Source: an uncultured Clostridia bacterium (GTDB taxonomy: Bacteria > Bacillota_A > Clostridia > Christensenellales > Aristaeellaceae). From it: 7,891 bases of DNA. Under the pieces are notes generated by a model, which ran no database searches, was not told the DNA's origin, and worked only from the letters and a program-made list of their open reading frames with translations. Position numbers and translations under genes: made by a program. Shown in pieces: positions 1 to 5,485 of this stretch. Each line of letters opens with the position of its first letter. The stretch's first letter is position 1. The DNA is taken from assembly GCA_947165745.1 (NCBI GenBank), contig CAMVBO010000066.1, positions 1 through 7,891 of the forward strand, in the 5' to 3' direction.

Positions 1-1
1 G

Positions 2-94
2 CGGACAATGGACGGCCGCAAAACCCCGATGGCTAACCTGTACACCGCAGGAACCAAGCAGTTTATCACTGATGAAGGGCTGGTGGAGACATGA
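2..94 (+). CDS. 3' end of an upstream gene, unidentified
   Basis: Thirty codons are open from the window edge to a TGA at 92-94; the start lies outside the window. The visible C-terminus reads RTMDGRKTPMANLYTAGTK and then QFITDEGLVET. I do not recognise a family from so short a piece. The stop overlaps the ATG of thyX in an ATGA arrangement, the tight coupling seen throughout the window, which supports this being the real reading frame. No function is assigned. Confidence 0.6.
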   Translation, partial: RTMDGRKTPMANLYTAGTKQFITDEGLVET

Positions 95-1047
95 AGATAA
101 TCAAACCCTCGTTCGAGGTTCTGCCTCGGGATGAGCAGCGCGGCGGTCTGGCTATCATCGAGCAGGCGGCGCGGACCTGCTACAAGACCGAGGACAAGGC
201 CACATACGCCAGCGCAGAGGGATTTGTGAAGCGCCTGATTCAGCGCGGCCACCTGGCCATGATCGAGCACGGCGACTACATCTTCCAGATGGACGATTAC
301 CGCATGTACGCCAATGTCAAAGAGGGTCTGGCCATGATGAAGGAAAAGCTGGGCTGCGCGCCGATGCTGAACATGACGAATCAGGGCGGGCGCATGATCG
401 TCTCCGGCAACGTCCGAGCGTGGCGGGAGCTGATTCAGAACTGCAACGCCCCGGGCGGCACCATCGCGTGGTTCTTCGCGCCGTTCATCGACCGGGTGTA
501 CATCGACGGTCTGATCGACTTCGACACCGTATCCTACCCGGATTCCCGCATCATGCAGCTGTCGTACGCAGATCTGAAGGGCCGCGTGGAAAAGCTGGCA
601 CATCTGCGGCAGACGGTGCGCTTCACCGTGGACAGAGGCGTGACCCACGAGTTCGTCCGGCATCGCCGGATGTCCTTCGCCCAGGAATCCACCCGCTACT
701 GCAACTACACGCTGGGCAAGTTCGGCAGCGAGATCACCGTGATCGAGCCGTGTTACCTGGAAAAGCACACCGAGCCCTACGATCTGTGGAAACGCCAATG
801 CATGAGCGCGGAGACAGCCTACGTCCACATGCTGAAAATGGGGCTGAAGGCGCAGCAGGCGCGGGCGGTGCTGCCCACCAGCACGAAGGCGGAGCTGATC
901 GTGACCGGCACCCTCGGCATGTGGGATCACTTCTTCGATCTTCGCGCCAGGCAGATCACCGGCCCTGCCCATCCGCAGGCCGCAGAGGTAGCCGTACCGC
1001 TTATGCAGGAAATGATGAACCGATTCCCGGGTATCATTGAGCAGTAA
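91..1047 (+). CDS. thyX: Flavin-dependent thymidylate synthase ThyX
   Basis: ThyX converts dUMP to dTMP in the cytoplasm, using methylenetetrahydrofolate as carbon donor and FAD/NADPH for reduction, so it supplies thymidylate for DNA synthesis. The 318-residue product carries the family signature RHRxxSxxxxSxR at residues 190-202 (RHRRMSFAQESTR). It also has the N-terminal histidine region GHLAMIEH (53-60), SGNVRAW (105-111), QQARAVLP (255-262) near the dUMP-binding arginine, and the closing FFDLRARQITGPAHPQA. Many bacterial ThyX proteins are about 220-250 residues; the extra length seems to lie mainly around residues 110-180. The ATG at 91 overlaps the upstream stop (ATGA), with a GGTGGAG ribosome site at 82-88. 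ThyX is common in phage nucleotide-metabolism regions, which fits the neighbours. It looks intact. Confidence 0.96.
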   Translation: MKIIKPSFEVLPRDEQRGGLAIIEQAARTCYKTEDKATYASAEGFVKRLIQRGHLAMIEHGDYIFQMDDYRMYANVKEGLAMMKEKLGCAPMLNMTNQGGRMIVSGNVRAWRELIQNCNAPGGTIAWFFAPFIDRVYIDGLIDFDTVSYPDSRIMQLSYADLKGRVEKLAHLRQTVRFTVDRGVTHEFVRHRRMSFAQESTRYCNYTLGKFGSEITVIEPCYLEKHTEPYDLWKRQCMSAETAYVHMLKMGLKAQQARAVLPTSTKAELIVTGTLGMWDHFFDLRARQITGPAHPQAAEVAVPLMQEMMNRFPGIIEQ

Positions 1048-1070
1048 GAGCATTTAAGAGAATTTAAGAG
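1045..1070 (+). repeat. Three TAAGAG repeats at exact 10-bp spacing
   Basis: TAAGAG occurs at 1045-1050, 1055-1060 and 1065-1070. The last two copies sit inside the longer unit ATTTAAGAG. A 10-bp period puts the copies on the same face of B-form DNA, as expected for cooperative protein binding. The first copy overlaps the thyX stop codon (TAA at 1045-1047). The repeats fall in the only sizeable gap of the window, upstream of a membrane protein and the late-regulator gene. A regulatory role is inferred; chance or slippage is the alternative. Confidence 0.5.
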
Positions 1071-1083
1071 AATTGTGGACTGT

Positions 1084-1108
1084 GCGGGGAGGCTGGGTGC
1101 TTCCCCGC
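1084..1108 (+). other. GC-rich hairpin in the thyX-1130 gap
   Basis: GCGGGGA (1084-1090) is perfectly complementary to TCCCCGC (1102-1108), giving a 7-bp stem with an 11-base loop. No T-run follows, so it is not a classical intrinsic terminator. It lies just 5' of the AAGGAG site (1115-1120) of the next gene. It could stabilise the downstream transcript, act as a weak attenuator or bind a regulator. The structure is read from sequence; the role is inferred. Confidence 0.45.
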
Positions 1109-1129
1109 CAGATAAAGGAGAATGACGCT

Positions 1130-1423
1130 ATGAGCGTGATTGCTGGAGTCCTGCTGTTTATCGCAGGCGTGATGACAGGCGGCGGGGCCGTCTACTACAA
1201 CCAGTACAGCATCCGGCAGGCGACGGCCAGCCTGCGCCGGGAGAATGAAAAGCTGAAGGACAGCGCGGTTGAGGATGCCATGAAGTACACCGGTGATCGG
1301 GCGTACCGCAAGGGCTTTCAGGATGGCCGGCGCAATCCCATGACCGGCGCGGAACAGTTTGCCGAGACCTTCGAGGGTATGAGAGCCCAGTTTGGCGGAC
1401 AGAGGAAGAGGCAGGAGGGATAG
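1130..1423 (+). CDS. Small membrane-anchored protein with a charged cytoplasmic tail
   Basis: The 97-residue product begins with one hydrophobic glycine-rich segment (about residues 3-22, MSVIAGVLLFIAGVMTGGGA), then a charged helical stretch with coiled-coil character (about 30-50) and a basic C-terminus ending GGQRKRQEG. This predicts one transmembrane helix and a soluble tail. I do not recognise the family with certainty; similar small membrane proteins occur near late regulators in Clostridia phages. The ATG at 1130 is chosen because AAGGAG (1115-1120) lies nine bases upstream; a longer in-frame reading from 1073 would run through the hairpin and has no ribosome site. The gene ends three bases before the next ATG. 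A spanin role is unlikely, since no endolysin or holin is nearby. Confidence 0.8.
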   Translation: MSVIAGVLLFIAGVMTGGGAVYYNQYSIRQATASLRRENEKLKDSAVEDAMKYTGDRAYRKGFQDGRRNPMTGAEQFAETFEGMRAQFGGQRKRQEG

Positions 1424-1426
1424 AAC

Positions 1427-2107
1427 ATGCAGGACGCACCCAGAAAGAACGACGCGGAGAGGCCCGACGAAAAGAAAAAGCGCCGGACGGTGGATGAGCT
1501 CATCAGCGATACCGCGAAGGCGACAGCGGATGAAGTGGTGGCAGCACAGCGCCGCCAGCGCAACATGAATTTTTACCGGACAACAGAACGCCTGCTCCGC
1601 AGCTACAAGAAATACAAGGCCTGGGAGGATGATCCTGAATCTTACGGATTCTTCCCCATGGCCAAGTCCAAGGACATCAGCGTCGCTCCCCCTCCGGGGA
1701 GCGGCGTGCGGGACAGGGTGGAGATCTACGAGGAATTCGTGAACGCCCGCAAAGCATCCTTCCAGCGCACCATGGCCAGGTACTACGACATCAAAGCCGT
1801 GGTGGAGAAATTCCAGAATCGCCCGGAGTTTATCGTCATCCGCATGTACTACTTTGGCGAAGACGCCAACGGCAATGACCGAGGCGACGACGCAAAAAAG
1901 TACACCTGGGAGGAGATCGCGGACGAGCTTGCCGCCACCGGCACCTATCGCAGCGTGACTACCCTTCGCAGCTGGCGCTCCAACTTGGTGCAGGAAATGA
2001 CCGTGCTGCTGTTCGGCATAGACGGCGCACTGTCCATCGAGGCCAGGGAGCCCAAGCAGGGGCAGAAGAAAAAGCCGGAGGAGAAGGCAGGAACGGACGA
2101 TGCGTGA
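1427..2107 (+). CDS. ArpU/sigma-region-4-like phage transcriptional regulator
   Basis: The 226-residue product resembles the ArpU-type late regulators of Firmicute phages, which are related to region 4 of sigma factors and act on late or packaging-gene promoters. Visible parts are a lysine-rich N-terminus, the helix FYRTTERLLRSYKKYK (49-64) typical of the family, and a central helical region (about 98-143). A C-terminal helix-turn-helix spans about 159-196, with YTWEEIADEL as first helix, TLRSWRSNLVQEM as recognition helix, and a VLLFG ending. The tail after residue 200 is acidic and lysine-rich, probably disordered. AGGAGGG lies nine bases before the ATG, and the stop of 1130-1423 is three bases upstream. 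In many phages this gene sits near the early/late boundary; here more small genes follow. The assignment rests on motif resemblance. Confidence 0.75.
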   Translation: MQDAPRKNDAERPDEKKKRRTVDELISDTAKATADEVVAAQRRQRNMNFYRTTERLLRSYKKYKAWEDDPESYGFFPMAKSKDISVAPPPGSGVRDRVEIYEEFVNARKASFQRTMARYYDIKAVVEKFQNRPEFIVIRMYYFGEDANGNDRGDDAKKYTWEEIADELAATGTYRSVTTLRSWRSNLVQEMTVLLFGIDGALSIEAREPKQGQKKKPEEKAGTDDA

Positions 2108-2288
2108 ATACGACATCACCAATCTGTTCGCCGCGTCATTTTACCAGAAGAAGGTCGCGGAGGTTTGCCTGAACTGCGAACCCCCCAGATGCATGTACCC
2201 GGCAGGGTGTGAAAAGTATCGGGAAGCCTGCAGGGCTGAAGCCGCCAAGACCAATTTCAGCAGGAAAAGGCAAAAGGAGGATGCGTGA
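2100..2288 (+). CDS. Cys4 miniprotein, probably zinc-binding
   Basis: This 62-residue protein has cysteines at 23, 26, 31 and 37 (CLNCEPPRCMYPAGC), a C-x2-C-x4-C-x5-C pattern suited to one zinc ion, then a basic C-terminal helix ending FSRKRQKEDA. No family name is recognised. The gene overlaps the regulator upstream by eight bases and shares one base with the methylase-like gene downstream (TGATG), so translation of all three is probably coupled. Its ribosome site (GGAGGAGAAGG) lies within the end of the regulator gene. Nucleic-acid or protein binding is possible, but nothing beyond the metal-site pattern supports it. Confidence 0.75.
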   Translation: MREYDITNLFAASFYQKKVAEVCLNCEPPRCMYPAGCEKYREACRAEAAKTNFSRKRQKEDA

Positions 2289-3205
2289 TGGCCTACGTGG
2301 GACACACCGCTCGTCAGCGGGAGTTGGAGAAGCTGTACAACAAACTGTGTGGACGGTACTCCCGCTACGAGGTCTGGCAGGACATGGTCGTCATGATCGC
2401 GTGCGCCATCGCCAACGCCGTGGACAATCGCCACTTCGACGAGCGCGAGGCCATGTACATGCGCGTCGTGTCGAAGTATTCCAAGGAGGAGCTGAGCGTC
2501 TTCCCGGAATTCTTCACCCACATCGTGCTGGGCATGGAGGAAAGCCCTGACTGTGATTTCCTCGGAGAGCTGTACATGGACCTGGAATTGGGCAACAAGT
2601 ACGCCGGCCAGTTTTTTACACCATACGACGTATGCAGAATGATGGCACAGGTGACCATCAACGACGATCATCTCAAGGGCGAGATCGAAAGGCACGGCTG
2701 GATTTCTGTGAACGACTGCGCATGCGGCGCCGGAGCCACGCTGGTCGCCACTGCCAATCACATGCGGGCCATCGGTATCAATTATCAGACGCAGGCGCTG
2801 TTCGTCGCCCAGGACGTGGACATGACGGTGGGCCTGATGTGCTACATACAGCTTTCACTGCTGGGCTGCGCCGGATATGTCGTAATTGGTAATACACTGA
2901 CAGAGCCGCAGGTCGGGCCGGTACTCTTCGGCGAGGATTCGTCGCGCTGCTGGTTCACGCCCATGTACTTCAGCGCGGTCTGGTGTACCCGCAGGGCCAT
3001 CGAGCAGGCCAGGCGGATGTTTGGAGCAGTTGCAACAGGGCGTCCGAAGGCGGCAGAGGAAAAGCCTATGGCCAATATAGGCAGTGAGGAAGCCGCCGAG
3101 AGCGCCCCTCCGGAGCCTGAGAGCGAAGCACCGGCGCAGGAGGCCACGTTCACGGTGAGCACCAGGAAGAAGAACGCAGGCCAGTTGATGTTTGACTTTG
3201 GATAA
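2288..3205 (+). CDS. HsdM/N6-adenine-methylase-like protein without a visible catalytic motif IV
   Basis: The 305-residue product resembles the AdoMet-binding part of type I/N6-adenine DNA methylases. GQFFTPYDV (107-115) corresponds to motif X, and NDCACGAGAT (142-151) to motif I, with Cys where many members have Pro. FVAQDVD (172-178) fits the following acidic loop. The family's [DNS]PP[YFW] catalytic motif does not appear anywhere; GYVVIGNTLTEP stands where it would be expected. The N-terminal helical region (1-100) has no named domain seen. After about residue 250 the chain is rich in Ala, Glu and Pro, probably disordered, and ends in GQLMFDFG, which resembles a sliding-clamp-binding peptide. 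The ATG at 2288 is preferred to GTG at 2285 because AAGGAGG ends seven bases before it. No restriction or specificity subunit lies nearby, so a lone methylase, decoy or DNA-binding role is more likely than a full restriction system. Confidence 0.8.
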   Translation: MAYVGHTARQRELEKLYNKLCGRYSRYEVWQDMVVMIACAIANAVDNRHFDEREAMYMRVVSKYSKEELSVFPEFFTHIVLGMEESPDCDFLGELYMDLELGNKYAGQFFTPYDVCRMMAQVTINDDHLKGEIERHGWISVNDCACGAGATLVATANHMRAIGINYQTQALFVAQDVDMTVGLMCYIQLSLLGCAGYVVIGNTLTEPQVGPVLFGEDSSRCWFTPMYFSAVWCTRRAIEQARRMFGAVATGRPKAAEEKPMANIGSEEAAESAPPEPESEAPAQEATFTVSTRKKNAGQLMFDFG

Positions 3206-3227
3206 TCGGACACGAAGGAGATAGACC

Positions 3228-3464
3228 ATGAAACGCAATGAACTCAAGATCAAGAGAGGATTCTACCTGCGCTGCCGGGATGGCCTGTGGTACAAGGCAT
3301 CAGGCACCAGCGACGACGGCTTCGGCGAGACTGCGCCCTACATCCACACCACCCGCTATCTTAGCGAGGCGCGGTGCTTCGACACCTTCAAGCAGGCCCG
3401 CGCCTCCCAGCGGATGATCCGTGAGAAGTACGGCAAGGTCAGCGAGATCATCAAACCTTTGTGA
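3228..3464 (+). CDS. Small phage-type alpha/beta protein, unknown function
   Basis: The 78-residue product starts with basic residues, then a beta-rich stretch (FYLRCRDGLWYKASG), an ARCFDTFKQARASQRM helix, and a closing strand VSEIIKPL. This strand-W-strand, 'A-x-F-x-T-x3-A' helix, final-strand order recurs in many small phage proteins of unknown role. The gene at 7554-7748 has a similar layout, with TRYF in place of TRYL. ATG at 3228 has GAAGGAG nearby (AAGGAG 3215-3220, seven bases away). The gap to the methylase-like gene is 22 bases and to the next gene 16, so it is probably co-transcribed. No catalytic residues are apparent. Confidence 0.7.
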   Translation: MKRNELKIKRGFYLRCRDGLWYKASGTSDDGFGETAPYIHTTRYLSEARCFDTFKQARASQRMIREKYGKVSEIIKPL

Positions 3465-3480
3465 AGGAAGGGCGAGTTGA

Positions 3481-3861
3481 ATGACACTTGAGGATTTCAA
3501 GGATGTCTACAAGGACAAAACGCCGGTGGAGAAGTTGAAGCTGATGCAGGTTCAGCACAACTACTGGCGAAACGACATGAAGGATCGTGTCGATGCAAAC
3601 TGGCGCGGGAATTTTGAGGAAGCCCAGTATTATGCCAGAGAGTGCGACGCCATGCGCGACCGGATCATTTGGCTACACGAAGAGATCAGCAAGGCGCTGG
3701 GCAGGCTGGAACCTATAGAGCCGATAGTCGATGTAGACGAGTGGAAATGCAGGAATTGCGGCCACTCGCTGGAGCATCAGCAGTTACTTGGTGACAATGT
3801 TCTGTTCCATGAGCAGTACAGATTTTGCCCGGAATGCGGACAGGCGGTGAAGTGGGAATGA
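3481..3861 (+). CDS. Helical protein with C-terminal zinc ribbon
   Basis: The first 80 or so residues of this 126-residue protein are predicted helical and highly charged (for example TPVEKLKLMQVQHNYW and AMRDRIIWLHEEISKALG), with coiled-coil character. The C-terminus carries two CxxC knuckles, CRNC (90-93) and CPEC (116-119), spaced as in a small zinc ribbon, ending QAVKWE. Zinc ribbons of this type often bind nucleic acid or mediate protein contacts; the target is unknown. A GGAAGGG ribosome site precedes ATG 3481. The stop overlaps the next start (ATGA at 3858), so translation of the two genes is likely coupled. Confidence 0.75.
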   Translation: MTLEDFKDVYKDKTPVEKLKLMQVQHNYWRNDMKDRVDANWRGNFEEAQYYARECDAMRDRIIWLHEEISKALGRLEPIEPIVDVDEWKCRNCGHSLEHQQLLGDNVLFHEQYRFCPECGQAVKWE

Positions 3862-4256
3862 CTGAACAGGGGAAGCGTGAGTGGGTTATCGAGGGGTTGG
3901 AATTTACGCTTGAAGAATCCGGCTGGGATGCAAATGCAGCCTATGACCAGGAACTGATGATACAAGTCGTGACGGAAGCCATTGCCCTGCTGAAAGCGCA
4001 GGAGCCTAGGATGATGACGCTGGAAGAAGTCAAGGCTCTGCAACCCGATACGGATATATGGATAGAGGCTAGATATTTGAACGCTCCGATCAGAATTAGG
4101 GCTTGTACGGTATCTGGTTTTTCTCCAGGTGGCACAAGACTTTTTATAATCGGCGGCGCGCATAATTACCCAATTGATATGTATAACAATTATTTTCGCT
4201 GCTGGACATCCCGACCGACAGACGAGCAGAGGGAGGCAACACCGTGGGAAAGCTGA
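3858..4256 (+). CDS. WRCW-tail family protein 1 with N-terminal helical module
   Basis: The 132-residue product has two parts. Residues 8-50 (WVIEGLEFTLEE ... EAIALLKAQEP) are helical and resemble modules that in other phage proteins carry a Cys cluster, which is absent here. Residues 53-132 begin MTLEEVKAL, pass through a strand DIWIEAR, and end in the tail YFRCWTSRP-TDEQREATPW shared with three other genes here. ATG 3858 is chosen because it overlaps the upstream stop (ATGA); an in-frame ATG at 3825 would lie inside the zinc-ribbon codons. Its last codons also form the ribosome site and GTG start of the following gene. Bases 4071-4200 are clearly more A+T-rich than the neighbours (about 40% G+C by hand count), a possible sign of recent exchange. 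Function is unknown. Confidence 0.75.
   Translation: MTEQGKREWVIEGLEFTLEESGWDANAAYDQELMIQVVTEAIALLKAQEPRMMTLEEVKALQPDTDIWIEARYLNAPIRIRACTVSGFSPGGTRLFIIGGAHNYPIDMYNNYFRCWTSRPTDEQREATPWES
4230..4246 (+). promoter_or_regulatory. Dual-coding ribosome site: AGGGAGG and GTG inside the QREATPW codons
   Basis: Codons for Arg-Glu in the tail of the preceding protein read AGGGAG, giving AGGGAGG at 4230-4236. The Pro-Trp codons ccg-tgg contain the GTG at 4244-4246, seven bases downstream. The same arrangement is found again at 4468-4485. An in-frame ATG at 4256, overlapping the stop as TGATG, is the competing start. Confidence 0.55.
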
Positions 4257-4495
4257 TGAACGCCAAAGAAGCCATGAATGCGATTCAGAGAAATCAGCCG
4301 ATTCTGATTGAATCGCGGAAGTATGGCATCGTCGCCGACTGGTATTCCGCACGGAATAAGAACGAGTTTTCGGAATGGCTGCGGAGACGGACGCTGGAAG
4401 GCGCTTATCCTGAAATCGAATATGGGCGGACGTGGCGTGCCTGGTACATCGAGCCGACTGCGAAGCAAAGGGAGAAAACGCCGTGGCAAGTGTAG
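4244..4495 (+). CDS. WRCW-tail family protein 2
   Basis: This 83-residue protein has a short helix (MNAKEAMNAI), a strand PILIESR (19-25) aligning with WIEAR of protein 1, a charged middle (NEFSEWLRRRTLEG), and the shared tail YGRTWRAWYIEPTAKQREKTPW (written here with its aligned residues: W64, R65, W67, P71, T72, Q75, R76, P80, W81). The GTG at 4244 is preferred because AGGGAGG lies seven bases upstream; ATG 4256 would shorten the protein by four residues. It overlaps the previous gene by 13 bases and the following gene by 13 bases. No catalytic motif is seen. It is a paralogue of its upstream neighbour, probably from duplication. Confidence 0.7.
   Translation: MGKLMNAKEAMNAIQRNQPILIESRKYGIVADWYSARNKNEFSEWLRRRTLEGAYPEIEYGRTWRAWYIEPTAKQREKTPWQV
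4468..4485 (+). promoter_or_regulatory. Second dual-coding ribosome site with GTG start
   Basis: AAGGGAG (4468-4474) falls in the Gln-Arg-Glu codons of the WRCW tail, and ccg-tgg for Pro-Trp supplies GTG at 4483-4485, eight bases away. Here no nearby in-frame ATG competes for the following gene, which makes this copy the stronger case for the tail acting as a translation start region. Confidence 0.6.
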
Positions 4496-4914
4496 ACTAC
4501 AACCGTCAGCGGTATCAGTGGCTCAAGGCGCACGGCATATGCGCCAGCTGCGGAAACGCCGATGCCGAGCCGGGGCGCGTGTATTGCCGCAAATGTCTGG
4601 ACGTACGAAATGAGCTGTCCAGACGTTGGAAACAGGAGCACGCTGAACGGGTAAAGGAATACCAGCGGACCTATCAGCCGATGTATCGGGAGAGAAATCC
4701 GTGTATTGGCGCGGGAAGACAGGTGGAGAAGAAGCCCAGAATCACCAAACCGAACGGCACATGCCGCCGAAAGGACTGCTGGGAAAGCGCCCTTCCGTTC
4801 AGCTGCTGGTGCGCGGTACACAGGAAGGAGATGAATGAGCGCCGATGTCTGAAAGCCTATCTAAGCGCGAACGAGTCCGCAAATACGGAGAAGTGTTCAC
4901 CCCTCCCGAAATAG
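4483..4914 (+). CDS. Two-cluster zinc-finger protein
   Basis: From GTG 4483 the product has 143 residues. An N-terminal Cys4 cluster, C20/C23 and C35/C38 (GICASCG ... VYCRKC), follows a YQWLKAHG helix; this pattern resembles zinc-binding phage proteins related to HNH-type fingers, but no HNH catalytic histidines are seen. A basic helix-rich linker (about 45-70) leads to a second Cys/His group, C94, C99, C108, C110 and H113. The last 25 residues (from MNERRC) have little recognisable character and overlap the start of the methylase-like gene by 70 bases. DNA or RNA binding is plausible from the two metal sites and the basic charge. The start rests on AAGGGAG eight bases upstream inside the previous gene. 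Confidence 0.7.
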   Translation: MASVDYNRQRYQWLKAHGICASCGNADAEPGRVYCRKCLDVRNELSRRWKQEHAERVKEYQRTYQPMYRERNPCIGAGRQVEKKPRITKPNGTCRRKDCWESALPFSCWCAVHRKEMNERRCLKAYLSANESANTEKCSPLPK

Positions 4915-5276
4915 TCTCCCACATGTGCGACCTGCTGGAAGCGGAAAGCCCTGGCGCGTTCGCCATTAAAAAGACCTTTCTGGAGCCCACCTGCGGCGAC
5001 GGCGTGTTCATTCTGGAGATACTGCGCCGGAAGTTCGCCGGGTGCCGGGCGCATGACGAGTATCGTGCGGCGCTGGAGAGCGTGTACGGCTTCGAGATTC
5101 AGGCCGATAACGTGGCTGCTTGCATCGAGAACGTCACGGCGCTATGCCGGGAATACTTCAAACCGACCAAGGATGATTTGCAGCTCATAAACGACCACAT
5201 CATCATGTGTGACAGCCTGAAGGTGATGAAGATGCTGAAGTGGATGAACGAAAGAGAGGCGAAATTATGCCCATGA
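4845..5276 (+). CDS. Short DNA-methylase-like protein lacking the catalytic half
   Basis: The 143-residue product has the AdoMet-binding half of an N6-adenine methylase: RKYGEVFTPP (12-21, motif X), FLEPTCGDGVF (45-55, motif I), YGFEIQADN (81-89, acidic motif II) and IIMCDSL (119-125, like the GD-x-L of motif III). It stops 18 residues later, before the place where NPP[YF] and the target-recognition region would lie, and the next genes do not continue the frame. Other phage proteins of this type are often longer. An upstream in-frame stop (4836) leaves ATG 4845 as the first start. The nearest good site, AAGGAG 4825-4830, is 14 bases away, which is long, so initiation may depend on coupling. 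It could be an AdoMet-binding decoy, a partner of another methylase, or a truncated remnant. Confidence 0.75.
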   Translation: MSESLSKRERVRKYGEVFTPPEIVSHMCDLLEAESPGAFAIKKTFLEPTCGDGVFILEILRRKFAGCRAHDEYRAALESVYGFEIQADNVAACIENVTALCREYFKPTKDDLQLINDHIIMCDSLKVMKMLKWMNEREAKLCP

Positions 5277-5485
5277 CCAAGGAAGACCGCATGAAGCTGC
5301 GGGAAATGCTGCTCTACATCGCCGATTGTATGGTTGCCGTGAACGACATGCAATCGATGCACAACTGCAATGATTGCGGTGTCCGAAACGAGTGCCCTTA
5401 TGTGCCGCGACCGGGTACGCCGGTGCGGTGGAATTGCCCGCTGTGGCAGGAGGACGAGCGATGCAAGAGCGGACGAAGCAAATGA
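5267..5485 (+). CDS. Cys4 small protein with NCPLW signature
   Basis: The 72-residue protein has an N-terminal helix (EDRMKLREMLLYIADC) and then cysteines 34, 37, 43 and 57 in the order NCNDCG, NECPYVPRPG, RWNCPLW. The C-x2-C-x5-C-Y-x-P...N-C-P-L-W arrangement recurs in small proteins of Firmicute prophages and probably binds one zinc. No enzymatic role is evident. ATG 5267 has GAGAGG about eight bases upstream; ATG 5273, in the same frame and overlapping the upstream stop as ATGA, would remove two residues and cannot be excluded. It overlaps the next gene by 25 bases. Confidence 0.72.
   Translation: MPMTKEDRMKLREMLLYIADCMVAVNDMQSMHNCNDCGVRNECPYVPRPGTPVRWNCPLWQEDERCKSGRSK

Noticed and set aside
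420..1040. 206-codon + frame inside thyX
   Set aside because: The Arg/His/Gly-rich translation is a frame-shifted shadow of thyX, whose motifs are intact.
1073..1129. N-terminal extension of the 1130 membrane protein
   Set aside because: The extension would translate the hairpin region and lacks a ribosome site, while ATG 1130 has AAGGAG at good spacing directly before a membrane segment.
1064..2122. 352-codon open frame on the - strand
   Set aside because: It lies opposite two well-supported + genes with good ribosome sites, its translation is Leu/His/Val-rich with no domain seen, and G+C-rich codon bias commonly opens this antisense frame.
2141..2761. 206-codon - strand frame
   Set aside because: It is antisense to the Cys4 and methylase-like genes, with no motif and no sensible operon position.
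2288..5276. Restriction-modification system from the two methylase-like genes
   Set aside because: No endonuclease, HsdR or HsdS gene is present and neither protein shows the catalytic methylase motif.
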